Assembly: GCF_002078875.1 (NCBI RefSeq)
Contig: NC_034412.1
Coordinates: 8,141,230 to 8,205,229 of the forward strand
Source: Numida meleagris
Lineage: Eukaryota; Chordata; Aves; Galliformes; Numididae
Length of the DNA stretch: 64,000 bases
Direction: 5' to 3'
Positions within the stretch are counted from its first letter, which is position 1. Every line of letters begins with the position of its first letter. Position numbers and translations under genes: made by a program. This document shows, in pieces, positions 36,721 through 49,143 of this stretch. The notes under the pieces were generated by a model. It was not told where the DNA came from. It did not search any database and worked only from the letters and a program-made list of their open reading frames with translations.

Positions 36721-39700
36721 ACTTGGAAACCACGGGAGATGTCACTGCGGCATGAGCAGGGCCCCGCGGCACCCGCCCCCTGCAGCAGGAGCGGATGGGG
36801 GACGGGGGGCAGAGGGGGAACCGGGGTCAGGGTTTCCCAATTTGTCCCAATGGAAGTGGCAAGTTGTGGGTCTGGGAGCGCTGCTGGGAGGTGAGGGAAC
36901 CACCGTGGGGTTGGTTTCCCAGCAGCTCAGCACGAGGATTTAAAGCCCGCCGGTTCCCGGGCTCACACCTTACTATGTCGTTTTTTAATTAGGCGATGTA
37001 TTTTTCTCTGTTAATCCCTAATTCCTCTGACTTCCCTCGGGGTCAATTGCAGAAGGGAAGTGGAGGGAGGGGATGGGTCAGGCGATGCCGCGCCAGCATC
37101 ACCAAGGTCCCACCACCGCACCGGCAACACCGGGGCGGTCCCACAGCCCTTCCGAGCCAAGCATCATGGAAGGGAAATTGTCCCAGTGTAACATCTGTGG
37201 CCTCTTCAGTCAATGGACTTTAACGTTTCACTCAAGGGCTGCAGTCTTAATATGTAAAATCTGTTCGGCTTTTTTAATTCTTGGATCGTGCTGCGGAAAG
37301 CCCTCCCTGGATCCCTTCCCTTGCCCCCCCAGCTCGGTGTCTGGATCACTTTCCTTGCCCGTGCTCCGCGAGTTGCAGTGGGGGATGCCCAAAGAGGGCA
37401 GGGGGGGGGTTGCCCAGAGCTCCCAGATTGGGTCTGGGAAACAAAATGCCATGGGTTTCCTTGGTTGGGTGGTTTGTCTTTTGAAAGGAGCAAGGAGAGG
37501 AGAGCATCTTCATAATGAACACCAAACTGCTGCGCACCGATGGAGCTTTCTGCTGCGTCAGAATGGAGTAAACTGCTCCCACTCACTGCAAGACACACTT
37601 TCCACCAGGCAGCACATGTAATCAGCCCTGCATTCCCTAGCTGTGTCCCCCCACCCAGCCCCAGCTGTGCCTTTTTAAGGACCAGGGCTGGGCAGGTTGG
37701 CCTTCCCCAGTGGCAGCATGAGACGGAGGAACTATGTGGGATCTCAGCTTTTTGTGCTAGCGGCCTCCAGCCCCGGTGCTGCTCGGCTGATGGCACAGAG
37801 ATCCTTGGGCAGAGATTTTCCCATTCTGGATGCTTAGCTCCCTGCTTCCAGCTGCGCGCCCAGGCCCTGTCAATAAACATTCAACCTCGAGAACAAGCAT
37901 TCCTTCCCTGCAGATCTCCTGGGGAAGCTGAAGGTGATGGATGTCACTGGGAGACGCACCACAAGTGCTGGTAAGCAGCAGGAGGAGGGGGTCAGGGCCC
38001 CGTGCGTGCTTGGGCACAGGGATGGGAAGGGCTGTGTCCATGGCTGTGCTCTGGCCTGGCCAGTGCCCTCCCAACCCCGGCTGGCACGTGGGCTCATGTT
38101 AACCCGGTGTCCTCGGTGCCTCCACCTGTGGGGGACCCCCAGCCCCGCGCGGTGCTTCCCAGCGCCTGTGGTCAGGCTGTGTGTCAGCAGGATTAATGAT
38201 AAAGGCTTTAGGAGATCTGGCTCTCATTTAAAACCAAAACAACACATGGAAATTTAGGAGGGGGGGAGTTGCTGTCCCGAGGCGAGCCTGGGACGTGGCT
38301 CATCGCGGAGCCTGTCGTGCAGTAACATGTGCCAGGACCTTCAGAGAAGGTAGGAGCAAACACCTGGTACACAGGAAAAACCCAGCCTCCCAGGGGTGCT
38401 TTCTTCTTTGTCTTCTGCTATTAGTCATTAGCTCATGCTCCAGAGCACATGGCCTCACCTCCCCTCCAGGCACCTTCCCTTTACCTGCCTTGACTCACCG
38501 AGCTGCAGGAACTTTTATTAGCTGCAGAAATGTCGGCTCTTCTTCATAAATCTCTACGAAACTCTCTGCTCTGCTGTGTCTTAGGGCAACGGGTTACATG
38601 CATCCCTCATGTGGTTGCGTAAAAGTGAGTTTCTCACCAGTTTTCAGTTTTGTCTTTGGATTCAGCTGCAGCCCCCAAGCGAGGGCAGGAGGTGCCCAGC
38701 CCTGCAGGATGCGGGGCTGTCTGGGTGCCAGGATGAGCTTCAGCTCTGGGGTAGCGAGCTTAATGGGGGGACTCGGGCAGCCTGACAGCAATCTGCCTGT
38801 TGCAAAAACTTCCTTGCTGGCGGCACTGGGGCTGAAGCGGTCTCCCAGGGCAAAGGCTTGGGATGGTGCCAGGCGGGGAGAGGTGGGGGTTTGGGAAAGG
38901 GCCCAGCCGAGGGGGGCGTGGAACAGGGGAGCGTTTGTCTTGATTTAATCTGACACTTCAACTGGAAGGGGTGATTTGTAGCTGCACGCGTTTAAAAACC
39001 TCCTCGAGACAGGGAAGCAGAGGCAATAGAAGGCTTGGGTGCCAGATCAGATAAGATGCTGTGGGTAATGCCTCTACCTTCCTCCTTTTTATCCAGCTTT
39101 ATCTCCTAAAAATTCCGACGGCTCAAAGTCCTCTGCTCCTAGCTCCATCTCCAGCATCCCACATGCAGCAAGGCAAGCAAACCCCACAGGATGCACATTG
39201 CTGGGTCAGGGCTCCTGGCCCTCAGCATCGCACGCCCGGTGCCCGCATTGAGCACGGAGCGGTGTGCAGTGACACCTCGGTGGGGTGACCCATACCCCCA
39301 CAGGACAAATCGGGGACGTGGGGGGAGCCCGCGTTCTGCAGCCGGCCCTTGGTGGGCGCTGGGGTGGCCCTGGGGGGGCTCGGGGAAGCGTTGGCTGGGA
39401 TGAATGTGTTTTGGCACCGGCCCTAATCCTTTCCTGCCAATGCGTTGATTGGAATTGAATTTCCAATAGGAACAGTTGTGGGGCTCCTATCTGCGAGCCA
39501 GAGGGGAGAGCTAGAGATTTTTATCATGCTTCACAGTTATTCCTTTCATTTAAATAGAAAGGAGCAGCCGCGAACAGCACTCCAGCACCGCGGCTCTTCC
39601 CCCTGGCCACGCTCTGGATGCGATGGGCGGGAGCTGACGCGAGCGCAGTGTGCGCGGGGGGGGGAGGGGGTGTTCTCTTCCCATCCCCTCCCAGCTCCGT

Positions 39701-40959
39701 GCAGAGAAGCGATGGCTTCAGCCCGGCCCCAGCTGCTCCTGGTGGGGCTTTGTCGGATCTCCTCCCCCCTCCGGCTTGAGGGCTCCGGGGCTCTTCACAC
39801 CAGAACTGGGGTTTCGCTCAGTGCAGTTCCTCCTGCAGCAGCCGCCCCCCCCCCCACGGGCTGGACGGCCCCTGCAGATGGATGGGGGTTTGCAGAGCCC
39901 TGGCACCTCTCCCCACCCTTGGCCGTGCTCTCGTTGTTGATTTCCCACCTCCTCTACGTGGCAGTGACCAAATCAGGGCATGTTCCCTGCTGAGACCAGT
40001 GCTGGGGAGGGTGCTCCAGGCGAGATGCTGTTTTTGTAGCTCAGAACAATGCTCCTTTTTTAATCTTTTATTTTTTTCCTGCTGCAGTGCAGTACTCCTG
40101 CCTCCCTTACAGCCCCCAGCCCTGGTCTGCAGACAGCCACCTTGCCAGTTCTCCCTGCATTTATTTAGGCATTCCCCCATCACCCCAGCGTCCTCTGGCT
40201 TGAACCTCGTGCTCACCCTGTTGAAAGCCCTCCTGTTTTTCCTGGCTCCATCTCTACTTTATCAGGGCCACTTTGAGCTCTGATCCTGCCTCCCCACACA
40301 CCGGTGGAGCCACGGCAGCTCTCCCGCAGGTGGGGAGGTGAATTGTGACCATTTGGAGCTGTGCGCAGATGCGGGATGGAGCCGGGGGCACTTGACCTGC
40401 TGCCCCTGCATCGCTTCCCCATCCTCTGACACTTGCCATCCTCAGCCCTTAACAAATTGGGGCAGTTCCACGTGAGGTGAGTGCCCAGGGAAAGCCGCTG
40501 CTTGAGGACAGAAAACAAACAAACAGGATCAGCAGCGTGCCCAGGGAAAAGGAGACGTCCATGAGAGCCAGGGAAGGGGCGCTGCGTGGCTCTGCGCTGG
40601 GAAAGCCTCCCCCTGCCCGTGCTGCCGCTGCCGTTCCCTCTTTTGACCCGAGCAGTTTGCAAATATTTTCAGTCCTGCCGGTTGTTTCCATTAGGAGGAA
40701 AAATCAATGACACAGCCACGGATCTGTGGCACAGCCTGCTCTTTGCTAAAAACAGACAGAACACCGCTTCACTAAACGCAGAGGGGTGGGTCCGCCTGCT
40801 CCCAGCTCAACGCTCCCCAAAGCCACCCCAAAACCCCCCTCCCGGGGCTGGTGCTGCCGGGCACCCAGCCTGCCCTGAAGCTTCAATGGCCTCCTCCTCC
40901 TTCCCAGCGCCTTGCCCCAGTGCTCACACCCGGCCACGGCTCGGCGCTCCCCGCTAATG
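36721..40959. other. Intergenic, mostly GC-rich, no gene seen
   Basis: Many overlapping open frames (for example 37206-37880 minus, 39445-39993 plus) show no domain. G runs occur at 37,401-37,409 and 39,657-39,662, and a C run at 39,846-39,856. A less GC-rich part at 39,430-39,560 could be regulatory. Confidence 0.55.
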
Positions 40960-41430
40960 GGGAAGGCTGCTATCATTTCATCCAGTCGCCGGATAATTTG
41001 CCAGGAATGCCTATTGATTTCCTCCACTCCTCCGCGCAGGCAGGGGGAAATAAGAGCCATTCGTCATTGCATTATGTAACGGTAATTAAAAATTACTAGT
41101 TAACCCCAACCAAAAATTGAATAATTTGAAATAAAATTAAATAATTCTAGGTAATCAGTACTAAATGAGACCATTATTTTACTTATCAGTAACTAAAAAT
41201 TACCAGGCGTTTCTCCTTGTTTGGATGCTCTTCCTCCCCCTCCGTGTCAGTAGAGCCTTTCTAATTTGTTTTAATTGTTAATTTTAATGAGTAGCGTTTT
41301 TCTGATAACATTTTACTGGGCTTTTTGTTGTTGTTTCTTTTTGAGATGGCTTTTATTGCATTGCGCAAAGCCTGGAGCACCTCAATGTGGGAGCAATTTG
41401 GAAGCTAAATTATTATTATTTATTTAAATC
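40960..41430. promoter_or_regulatory. Candidate enhancer block with duplicated palindromic TAAT sites
   Basis: GTAATTAAAAATTAC (41082-41096) is a perfect inverted repeat with a 3-base spacer. GTAACTAAAAATTAC (41189-41203) repeats it with one change 107 bases later. The region between is almost pure AT with TAATTCTAGGTAATCAG. This organisation fits paired homeodomain binding. Confidence 0.4.
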
Positions 41431-41736
41431 AAGCCCTCCAGCCCCTGTAACCATTTGGCTGGTGCTGTAATTGCTGTGCCAGCGTGATGGAAGCACTCAG
41501 TTCTCCCCTCTCCCTCCCATGGGGCTGGCTTAGGAGCTCCTGGATGTTCTTCCCCGCTTGGTGTCCTCCTGCATGGCGTGTCCTCTGCCACTGATCCTGG
41601 GTCCTGGCGTGGGTTTGGAGGCAGAGCTGTTCTTTCACTGTGTTTTGTGCTCACGTGAAGGTCTGTGGGTCTGAGCCTGGGGCAGTGTCTCACCCCGAGC
41701 TTTGGGGTGAGAGCATTTCACCCACTGTTGGTGGTA
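41431..41736. other. Intergenic, nothing recognised
   Basis: The sequence is mixed, without a repeat, motif cluster or exon that I can support. It may include the diverged 5' part of the CR1 copy that follows. Confidence 0.5.
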
Positions 41737-41910
41737 GTGAGCTGGGTGCTGATGTGGTCATGGCGCCGACCTTGCCAAAGCTCAAGAAGCACATGGACAG
41801 CTCTCTCAGACATATGGTCTGATTATTTTGGGTGGTCCTGTGTGGAGCCAGGAGTTGGACTCAGTGATCTGTATGGGTCCCTTCCAACTTGGGATATTCT
41901 GCAATAGGTT
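41737..41910 (+). mobile_element. CR1 LINE fragment (3' end)
   Basis: The stretch from GATGTGGTCATGGCGCCGAC, through GGACAGCTCTCTCAGACATA and GGTGGTCCTGTGTGGAGCCA, to GGAGTTGGACTCAGTGATC and the tail GGGATATTCTGCAATAG matches the avian CR1 3' end on the plus strand. It is 5' truncated and has no open reading frame for reverse transcriptase. Confidence 0.85.
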
Positions 41911-43567
41911 GTTTTGGAAAGGAAGGTGTTTCTTGGATGGGAACCCACCGAAGTGCTTTGCTGAAGGGTGCCTGTGAAGCTCTTCCAAGCTCTGCTGCTG
42001 TCCCGTTGTTCTCTTTGCTGGCGGGCCCTCCTGGGCTCTCCATGCAGCTCAGCCCCACGAGCTACCCCGTAGCAGCCAGTGCCTTTGTCTGCTCAGTGTG
42101 CCCCAAGTGAGCCCAGCGTGCCATTGCCCTTCCTTTTGCCCAGCCTCTCCATTGTTTCCCATGACACTTTGGGTCGTGGCCACCAGCTGGGCAGGGGACA
42201 GCAGACAGGGAACATCTTCCTTCCCATAGGGAAGTGCTGGGATCAGCTTCCCCTCTGCTCTGTGCGGGGGTTGTCACCTCCCTGCTCTGTGGCACAGCGC
42301 AGTGCGCGCTCAGCCGGGGATGATGCTGAATTCCTTGCTGCTGCTGGATTGCATTACAGCCTCCTGTCTGTGGCAATTTGCTATGCGCCATCGCCCTGGG
42401 GGCACGGCAGGCTGCTCTGCTCGCTGGGTTTCTCCTCGGGAGCTGCGGAGATGCCTTCCACCCATGGGGCAACGCATGGAGAAGCCCTGGGGATGCTGAT
42501 GGTGCCAGGGTGTGGGGCACACCGTGGAGCCTTGGGGCTGCTGCTGGCCCTTTAGAAAGGGATCTGGGAATCTCCTGTCCCTGGTTGTATCCCATGCCCT
42601 GCTGGGTGTCTCTGGTGAGGATGGAGCCTATAACACGTCCTTACAGCATCCACTTAGCAGGGAGCAGCCCTCAGCCTGTGATAGCTCCCACTGCATGAGC
42701 TGACCAAATAGGAGAGCAGATGGAGCGAGCGAATCATCTGAGGGTTTTGCTTTTTCTCTGTTTTAATGAGACCCTCTTCTCTTCTTCCCTTCCCCGGAGT
42801 GCTGGGAGAGAAAAGCCTGGGAAGCTCGGCCGGGTGCCAGAGCTGCCTCCGTGCCTGGTGCTGCCCTGCTTAGCCCTGGGGCAGCCCCAGCAGGAGGGGT
42901 TGGGGTGGGAGCTGGGGGCATCCCCAGGATGTGCTCAGACAGCCCAAATATGTAGGGCTAGCTCATTCCTGCAAGCTGCACTCCATGTGCATGATGCCCC
43001 AGCTTCCAAAAGCCAAGTGACCTCATAAAACCTCTTTGTTTGGTGCTGGTGGGTGATTCCCGGCACAAGCTGCTGTTGTCCCCCCCAGACCCCCTCTTCC
43101 TCCACTCTGCCAGCCTGGTGGCCCTGGTGGCTCTGTGGCCAGCCCCTGCCCTCTGCTGCTGAGAGCTGGAATTCCAAGCCGGGGCCGAGCAGCCCCAAAT
43201 CCGTGGGATGCACATGCAGACATATGCCAGGCACTGAGGTGCAGTCGCTGCGGGGCCCCGTAGGGCTCCTCCCTGCCTCGCACCTCTCACGCCCAGCAAT
43301 GCTTTTGTATACGTACTTGGCATTCATTTCCCTTTGCTTAATTTCATCCCATTTAGAGCTAGTAAAACTGCTCCCTGCAAGCAATTTATTCGACAAATGT
43401 AGCTGGCACTTGCTGTTGCCGAGTTGTCCAGGAAGAGACCGCAATTTTTAATGATTTTTTTCCATTCAGTGAATGCTCTTTATGACTGTAGCTGAGTTCG
43501 GGGTTGTTCATGAATGGCAGCACAGTAAAGAAAAAATCCAGTGAAGTATTTGAGCTGCGGAGCCGCG
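41911..43567. other. Intergenic, no gene seen
   Basis: GC-rich sequence with shadow open frames (42062-42595 minus, 42935-43444 minus) fills most of it. An AT-richer part at 43,300-43,560 precedes the next CR1. No exon is supported. Confidence 0.55.
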
Positions 43568-43733
43568 ATGCCCAGAGAGGCGGGGTGCCCTGTCCCTGGA
43601 GACACCCAAGGTCAGGTTGGACAGGGCTCTGAGCACCTGACAGAGCTGTAGGTGTCCCTGCTCATTGCAGGGATTTGGACCAGATGGCCTTTAAGGGTTC
43701 CCTCCAACTAAATTGTTCTATGATTCTGTGAAT
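43568..43733 (+). mobile_element. CR1 LINE fragment (3' end)
   Basis: The stretch begins GATGCCCAGAGAGGCGGGGT and continues with CCCTGGAGACACCCAAGGTC, GGACAGGGCTCTGAGCACCT and GTAGGTGTCCCTGCTCATTG. It ends CCAACTAAATTGTTCTATGATTCTGTG. This is the standard avian CR1 3' end with its octamer-like tail, plus strand, heavily 5' truncated. Confidence 0.9.
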
Positions 43734-46700
43734 TGCAGCACAAGGCTGGACACCTTGTGGCACTGCACATAAGTTCTCTGCCCTAAATGGAAGCCCTCAA
43801 CCATGTCCACTTCCACCCAGAACTAAACTCATCCAATTGTTCCACAAATGTGTCTGCTTGATGAAAGGAATCCATGGTTGGCCCCAGGCCACCGGTCATA
43901 CAGTGGCACACAGCCGTGCTCGCAGCCCCTGGAGGTGCCCGAGGACCCCATGCCAATTGCTTGACTCTGAGCTCTTTGACTTTTTCTTGGAAATCAGCCC
44001 CTGAGCCCTTTAATCCGATGGAGTTTCTCTTTATTCTGACTGTGACAGACGCTGGGGAACACTCCCCATCACTCACCGAGGGAGGGGTTGGCCAAAACCT
44101 TCCTCTTCTGGAGCAGTTTTATGGGAACTGCATGATGAGGAAAAGATGGTGAGGGCTCACCGTTCTAATTAGGGTTGGTTCTGTCTTGCGAGAGAGATTG
44201 GAGGGCAGTATTTATGAATACGAGTCGGTTCAGAAAAATTCTTAGCGCCATCTGTTTGAGAGAGAACAGGAAGAATTTCAATATGCTTTAGACCTTGAAG
44301 AGTGATGTTTGTATAACAGGCTCATAAAATCAATTTCTAATAGTTACAGGTACCCCCTCAGGAATTTAAATAGTCTGTTAACAAAGTTATTCCATCTGCC
44401 AAGCAAATGCATTAAATATGCACGCACCGCGCGGTACGGTGGGCTGCGCGCGGCTCTCTCCCCCGTGCTCCCTGCAGGCACCGCGCTGATGTCCTTGTCT
44501 GAACGGGAGCTCCCTCAGCCGCCTTTGGCTTAGCGGAAGAATCACTTTTACGGCCACCAGGTCCCTGGGAGCCAAGCACGGGGCTGCTCCATCGCGCCCT
44601 GTGCTCGGTGCAGGGCTGCGGGGCGGCAGCGGGGGGTACGCGTGGCCGGGCTGTCAACATGTCACCCGCTAATTCAACACTTTGCATTGAGCGCTGCCCG
44701 CGGAGCTGCGCGACACCTCGCCTGCACCGCCAGGATTGCATTCTGCACGTGATCAGGGATGATTTATAGCAAGGGTTAGGTCGTGCGTCCAGAATATCGA
44801 TGGAGGAGCTCGCTGCCGGTTGTGCTTAATGGCCGTCACAGCATCGCACTGATTGCTCCCTGTTGGCCCCTGGGAATGGGCTCCGCTGGGGCAGAGCCAG
44901 GGGTTCCGCGGCACCGGGGTGGCCGTGGTGCACGCCCAGGTGGCAGCTCCAGGTGGGCAGCCCACAATGTGCTGTCCATGGGCGGCCATCCCGTGCCTGT
45001 GGCACCCCATGCCCATGGCATCCCGCGGTAAAGTTTCCTTTGTGCTCTCCCGGTGACGATCCCTTTGTGCTGGGCGGTTTCTCCTTTTTTAATTTAAAAA
45101 TCCGCATTCCCACTTCCACATAGCTCGTTATCTCGGGGCGTGTGATGAGGTGTCCGGGCTCCATCCCGGCAGAGATGATGCAGAACACATTCGCTCCGGC
45201 TGTGCGATTGGACCCCCCCTCCCGCGGGGAGCGGGTGGTTTTCATTTCAGCCTCTTCCATTAGAAGCTCTAAGGGGAGCTCCGTCTATTAACCGAGAACT
45301 GCAGGCCTGTAAATTTTGGCAAGGAAAGGCCCTTGGAAGCCAATCGTCTGTATTTTCTCAGGCCTGATGTCCCCCTCCCCGTGCACGGCCCCGGCCGGCG
45401 GGAGGCAGGTACGGCCGCTCCGCTCCGTGCAGATTGATGGTGTCTGCTCCGGAGCCCGCGCCGTCTTCCCTCTCCCTCCCTCCCTCCCTCCTTTTCTTTC
45501 TGTTTTGTTCCTTTCCTTTTGAGCTGTTTCTGCTTCATTTGGGAGACTCCTTCGGCTGCCAAGTCCTGATGTGTATCTGTTCATTTCCTAGGGCAAACAC
45601 ATTGATCTGTGATTTCTGTTATGATACTGCAGATTCCTACTCCCTTTTTTCTTTTTTTTCCCTCTCTTAACTTTATCCTGCCATCCAGGAGGCGGTTTCT
45701 GTGCTAAGAAGAGCAGTGTTTCTAGAAAACGCTCGTTTCCCTGACTCATAGCTGTGCCTAATTGCGTACAGAGCCAGCGTCCATCCCTCTTAGTTCCAGT
45801 GTAATTGTTTGTGGTGTGCTCCTTTGTGATTGTGTTATTCCAGTAATAACAGGCAGCCTCCTTCCAGATATTTATTCTTTTCATGAACATCAGCATCCTG
45901 GCAAAAGGCTGGGCTCTTTTCCATCTCAGCGCTCTACTTCATAGCTCAAATCTGGGATTAATGCTTCAGGGATCTCAGCGAAGTCTTTCCTCCTTTCCGC
46001 TCCCTCCTTCCAGAAGCGCCGTCTTTCTGCTCTGGGATTTGGGGCTGCTTGGTGCTGCTGCTGGGGATGCTGCCCACTGCTTTGCTCGCTGTGCTCGCTG
46101 CAGCGTTCTGCTCCTTCGTTTTGTTGTTCTCCCTGTTTGGCAATAGGGCTTAGCGCTGGTAATGCAATGAAGGGTGGATAATCTGGGGGGCAGAGAGCAA
46201 CCCCATCCTCTCTAATTTACCACCGCACCTCTGAGCACGAGGCATCAGTCTTGCAAGACCTCATTTTTCATTCTGGGTCAGTTTTACAGCACACCAGTGT
46301 GTGCTCAGTAATTTATGGCACAGAGAGAAGGATGAGATCCACATGGCCGAATGTGCCCAGTGTTAAATCCTGGCAACTTACTGGGGCAACTGGCAGCAGG
46401 ACCCTCTCCTCTCCATGGGAGATGCCATCCCGTGCATCCTCCTGGGATGGCAGCATACACACTGCAGTTCTGTGGCCGTGTCGCAGGTGGTGGTGAGGAG
46501 GGTGTATGGCACGCAGCTCCCACATGGAGACTGCTGAGCTGTGTGACACCAGGGCTGCTTCCCAGCCTGGCTCAGCCACCTGTGAGCAAAGGGAAGACAT
46601 TGGTGGTGGATGCCCAAAACCTCAGCTGTGCCCCAACGTGGTTCAGTTCTCCATGCCCTGCTGGTGGGTGGCTGGGTGCTGGCAGCACCCTGACCCTGAA

Positions 46701-47032
46701 TCCAGGCAACCTGCCATGCTCAGCTCCTGCATCCCTGCCCTGGGGCTGCCCACCCTCAGCACGGGTCGTGGCAAGCAGGCGATGGGCCCCCCCGCTCTGC
46801 CACAGCCCCAGGCGCTGCCGTCACCCTCCCTCACTGCGTGGGAACCGCTCCCGGGACCGGAGCATGCCGAATTTCACTTTTCAAATGGGGCTCCTGGCAC
46901 CCCGCCAAGCTGCTCTTCGTGTTGTCAAATATTTTGGCAAACTGTGTTTCTGCTTCAGTCTGAAAGTGCCTCTCGCTAGGGAAACCGCGTTGAGGCGAGC
47001 AGTGAGCAGAGCTGGGAGGAGAGCACGATTGG
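43734..47032. other. Intergenic; AT-rich block, CpG-rich part, CTCF-like site
   Basis: The part at 44,160-44,410 is AT-rich and complex (enhancer-like). The part at 44,420-44,740 is CpG-rich (CGCACCGCGCGGTACGG). The part at 45,160-45,470 is also CpG-bearing and ends in a CCCT run at 45,472-45,491. The part at 45,540-45,960 is AT-rich. No coding exon is supported. Confidence 0.5.
44245..44258 (-). promoter_or_regulatory. Candidate CTCF site (minus strand)
   Basis: On the minus strand CAAACAGATGGCGC matches 12 of 14 positions of CCASYAGRKGGCRS, with the whole AGATGGCGC core intact and followed by TA. The orientation is opposite to the other three candidates. Confidence 0.35.
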
Positions 47033-47238
47033 GTGGGATGGACTGTTGGCTTGGTTTTGGTTGGCTTGGAATGGGATGAAATGGATTGGCATGGTACTGG
47101 GGATGGGATGGGATGGAGAGTTGGGCTGGATTTGGTTGGGATGAGATGGACAGTTGGGTTGGATTTGATTGAGGTGAAATGGGATGGGATGGGATGGGAT
47201 GGGATGGGATGGGATGGGATGGGATGGGATGGGATGGG
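47033..47238. repeat. GGGAT pentamer array with a degenerate 33-bp repeat upstream
   Basis: Perfect GGGAT units run at 47181-47235 (eleven copies). To the left, copies of a roughly 33-base unit (GTTGGGCTGGATTTGGTTGG and GTTGGGTTGGATTTGATTGA) suggest older duplication. The minus-strand reading is a Ser/His/Pro-rich frame that is not a gene. Confidence 0.9.
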
Positions 47239-49082
47239 AGAGCATCTTGATGCCAGCTGCATCCTGCACAAGAAGTGCCACCCTGGTGCCTCTGCATCTA
47301 TCCCAAGCCAAGGCACAGCCAGGCCGAGTGGCCACAGCCAGCAGGGAAGGGGCCAAAAAGTCTCCCGAGGTGACTGCAGTGATTGGTGCCATCAGGCTGA
47401 GCGGGGCAAATTGTATTGACAGGAATAAGGAAACACTAAAAACTGGTTTTCAAGTTGCTCCTTTGGCTTTTTGTTCTGAAATTGCTCTGTATTAAAAAGG
47501 GAATGAAAGAAGAGGGAAAAAAAACACAGGCTCTAAGTAAACTAGAAATAAGGGGACTGTATTTTTTTACCAGCTCATTGGAAAAATGAAACATATTTGT
47601 TCTGGGTCAGACCAAAATGAGCAAAGCAATCAGTTATCCACAGCGCCGCGGTGCAGGCTGCCTCCCTTCTGCTCGCTCTCCTGGGCATCTTTGAGTGAAT
47701 ATCCAATACCTTTTTATGATGGTTGAGAGAAAGCATCTCCTGGGAGGAAAAGGCGAGGTGTGATCCCAAAAACTCGGCCGGAGCCGTCCCCCTTTGCCGC
47801 TGGCCGCTGCTCCTTCCCATCACGTTGTGCGGTGAGCGCGCACGTACCCGCGGCCCCGACACCGCGAGAGGTTTTGAAAGCCTGAGAAATCCTTCTGAAG
47901 CCTGGTTTCCGGCCAAAAACCCGAGGTTATGCAAACATATGCCGAGCTCGCAACCAGGCTGCGTGTGTTGGATGGAGAGCAGCTTTGCGAGGCAGGTGTG
48001 AGATGACGCGGGAAGAGCTGCTTTCGGCGGCTGTGCTGCGCGAGGAGTGAGTGCTATTCTGCAGGGCAAAGATGGACCTCACCCCATACACTGCAAACAC
48101 TGCCCTGGGCCCCCCAACCTGCAGTTCTGCCCCCCAGACCCTATGAAAATTACTCAAAGGAAGGGACTTCAGGAAAACACCCACTTTTGTGCTCCCTGGA
48201 GGCCCACAAAACGCAGCAAATTGGTGATGGCCAGTGCTGGGCCTGGGTAGGAGGCTCTGTGAGGATGGGGGCGAGGAGGAAGATGAGCTCTATGGGACAT
48301 CTGGGGACAGCCGAGAGCAGTGTCCCACATGGGGCAGAGCAGTGGTATTGCTGGTATGCTGAGCACCTTGTTTGTTAAAGCGGGGGCATGTCGCAACAGT
48401 GCTGCATTGTGCAATGGTGCTTCCAGCTTGTGGGGCTGCATTGCTGGGCTTTGCTTTCTACTCGAGGTCCTGCTCCTTCCTCTCCCTCTCTGTGCTCCCA
48501 TATGATTTTCCTTTTCCTTCACCCCCTACCCAGGATGGGAGGGCACAACCTCAGGCATGCGCCCAGTTTGGGAACAACCCACTCCGCATACCCTCTGAGA
48601 CCCCAGCAAACAAACACAAGCTCAGCACGAATTTCTCAGAAGCTTAAAATATTGCACAACTTGGAAGAATTACCAGTGGGAAAATTGCTGCGGCACCCCG
48701 GGGAAATGCAGCACGCTGCCACAAACACGGAGCCATCCGAGCTGCTCCTCAAAACGGCTGTGAGAGTTTCTTCATTTGGAAGCCTTCAATTTCTGAGAAT
48801 GGGCTGATATCTGCCCAGCCTGGGTTGTGCCCCCGTGGCTCCAGGGGATTTTCATTTTATTTTGCCAGCTAAACACTGGCACAGCTATTAGGAACCAAAG
48901 GAAGGATTTTAACATGAAAAACACAGGGCAAGACTAAATTTTGCCCAAGCATGCAGCACAATGAGGACTGCCCCTTCCTTGATGAGGATGAAAGGATGCT
49001 CCTGTACCTAAGCACAGCAAAGAGCGGGGTGCAGGCACCCCAACCCTCTTGCCATGGGCTCCTCTGCAGGCAGCAGCTCTCG
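47239..49082. other. Intergenic, no gene seen
   Basis: The part at 47,440-47,640 is AT-rich and may be regulatory. The part at 47,640-47,880 has clustered CpG (GCCGCTGGCCGCTGC, GAGCGCGCACGTACCCGCGG). The remainder is unremarkable. No coding exon is supported. Confidence 0.55.
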
Positions 49083-49143
49083 CATTGCGTTGCATTGCAT
49101 TGCATCGCATTGCATTTCCTTGCATTGCATTTTGTTGCATTCA
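49083..49143. repeat. TTGCA pentamer repeat
   Basis: About ten imperfect copies of TTGCA/TTGCG/TCGCA occur in a row (GCATTGCGTTGCATTGCATT and onward). The pentamer period yields a Cys/Asn/Ala/Met-rich reading on the minus strand that is not a protein. Confidence 0.9.

Noticed and set aside
37206..37880. Minus-strand frame of 224 codons
   Set aside because: No domain, and overlapped by plus-strand frames of similar size; judged a composition artefact.
46351..47079. Plus-strand frame of 242 codons
   Set aside because: It lies in GC-rich sequence, with competing frames on both strands and no domain or conserved motif.
46831..47392. Three minus-strand Ser/His/Pro repeat proteins
   Set aside because: They are the three frames of the GGGAT pentamer array (five-base period), not genes.
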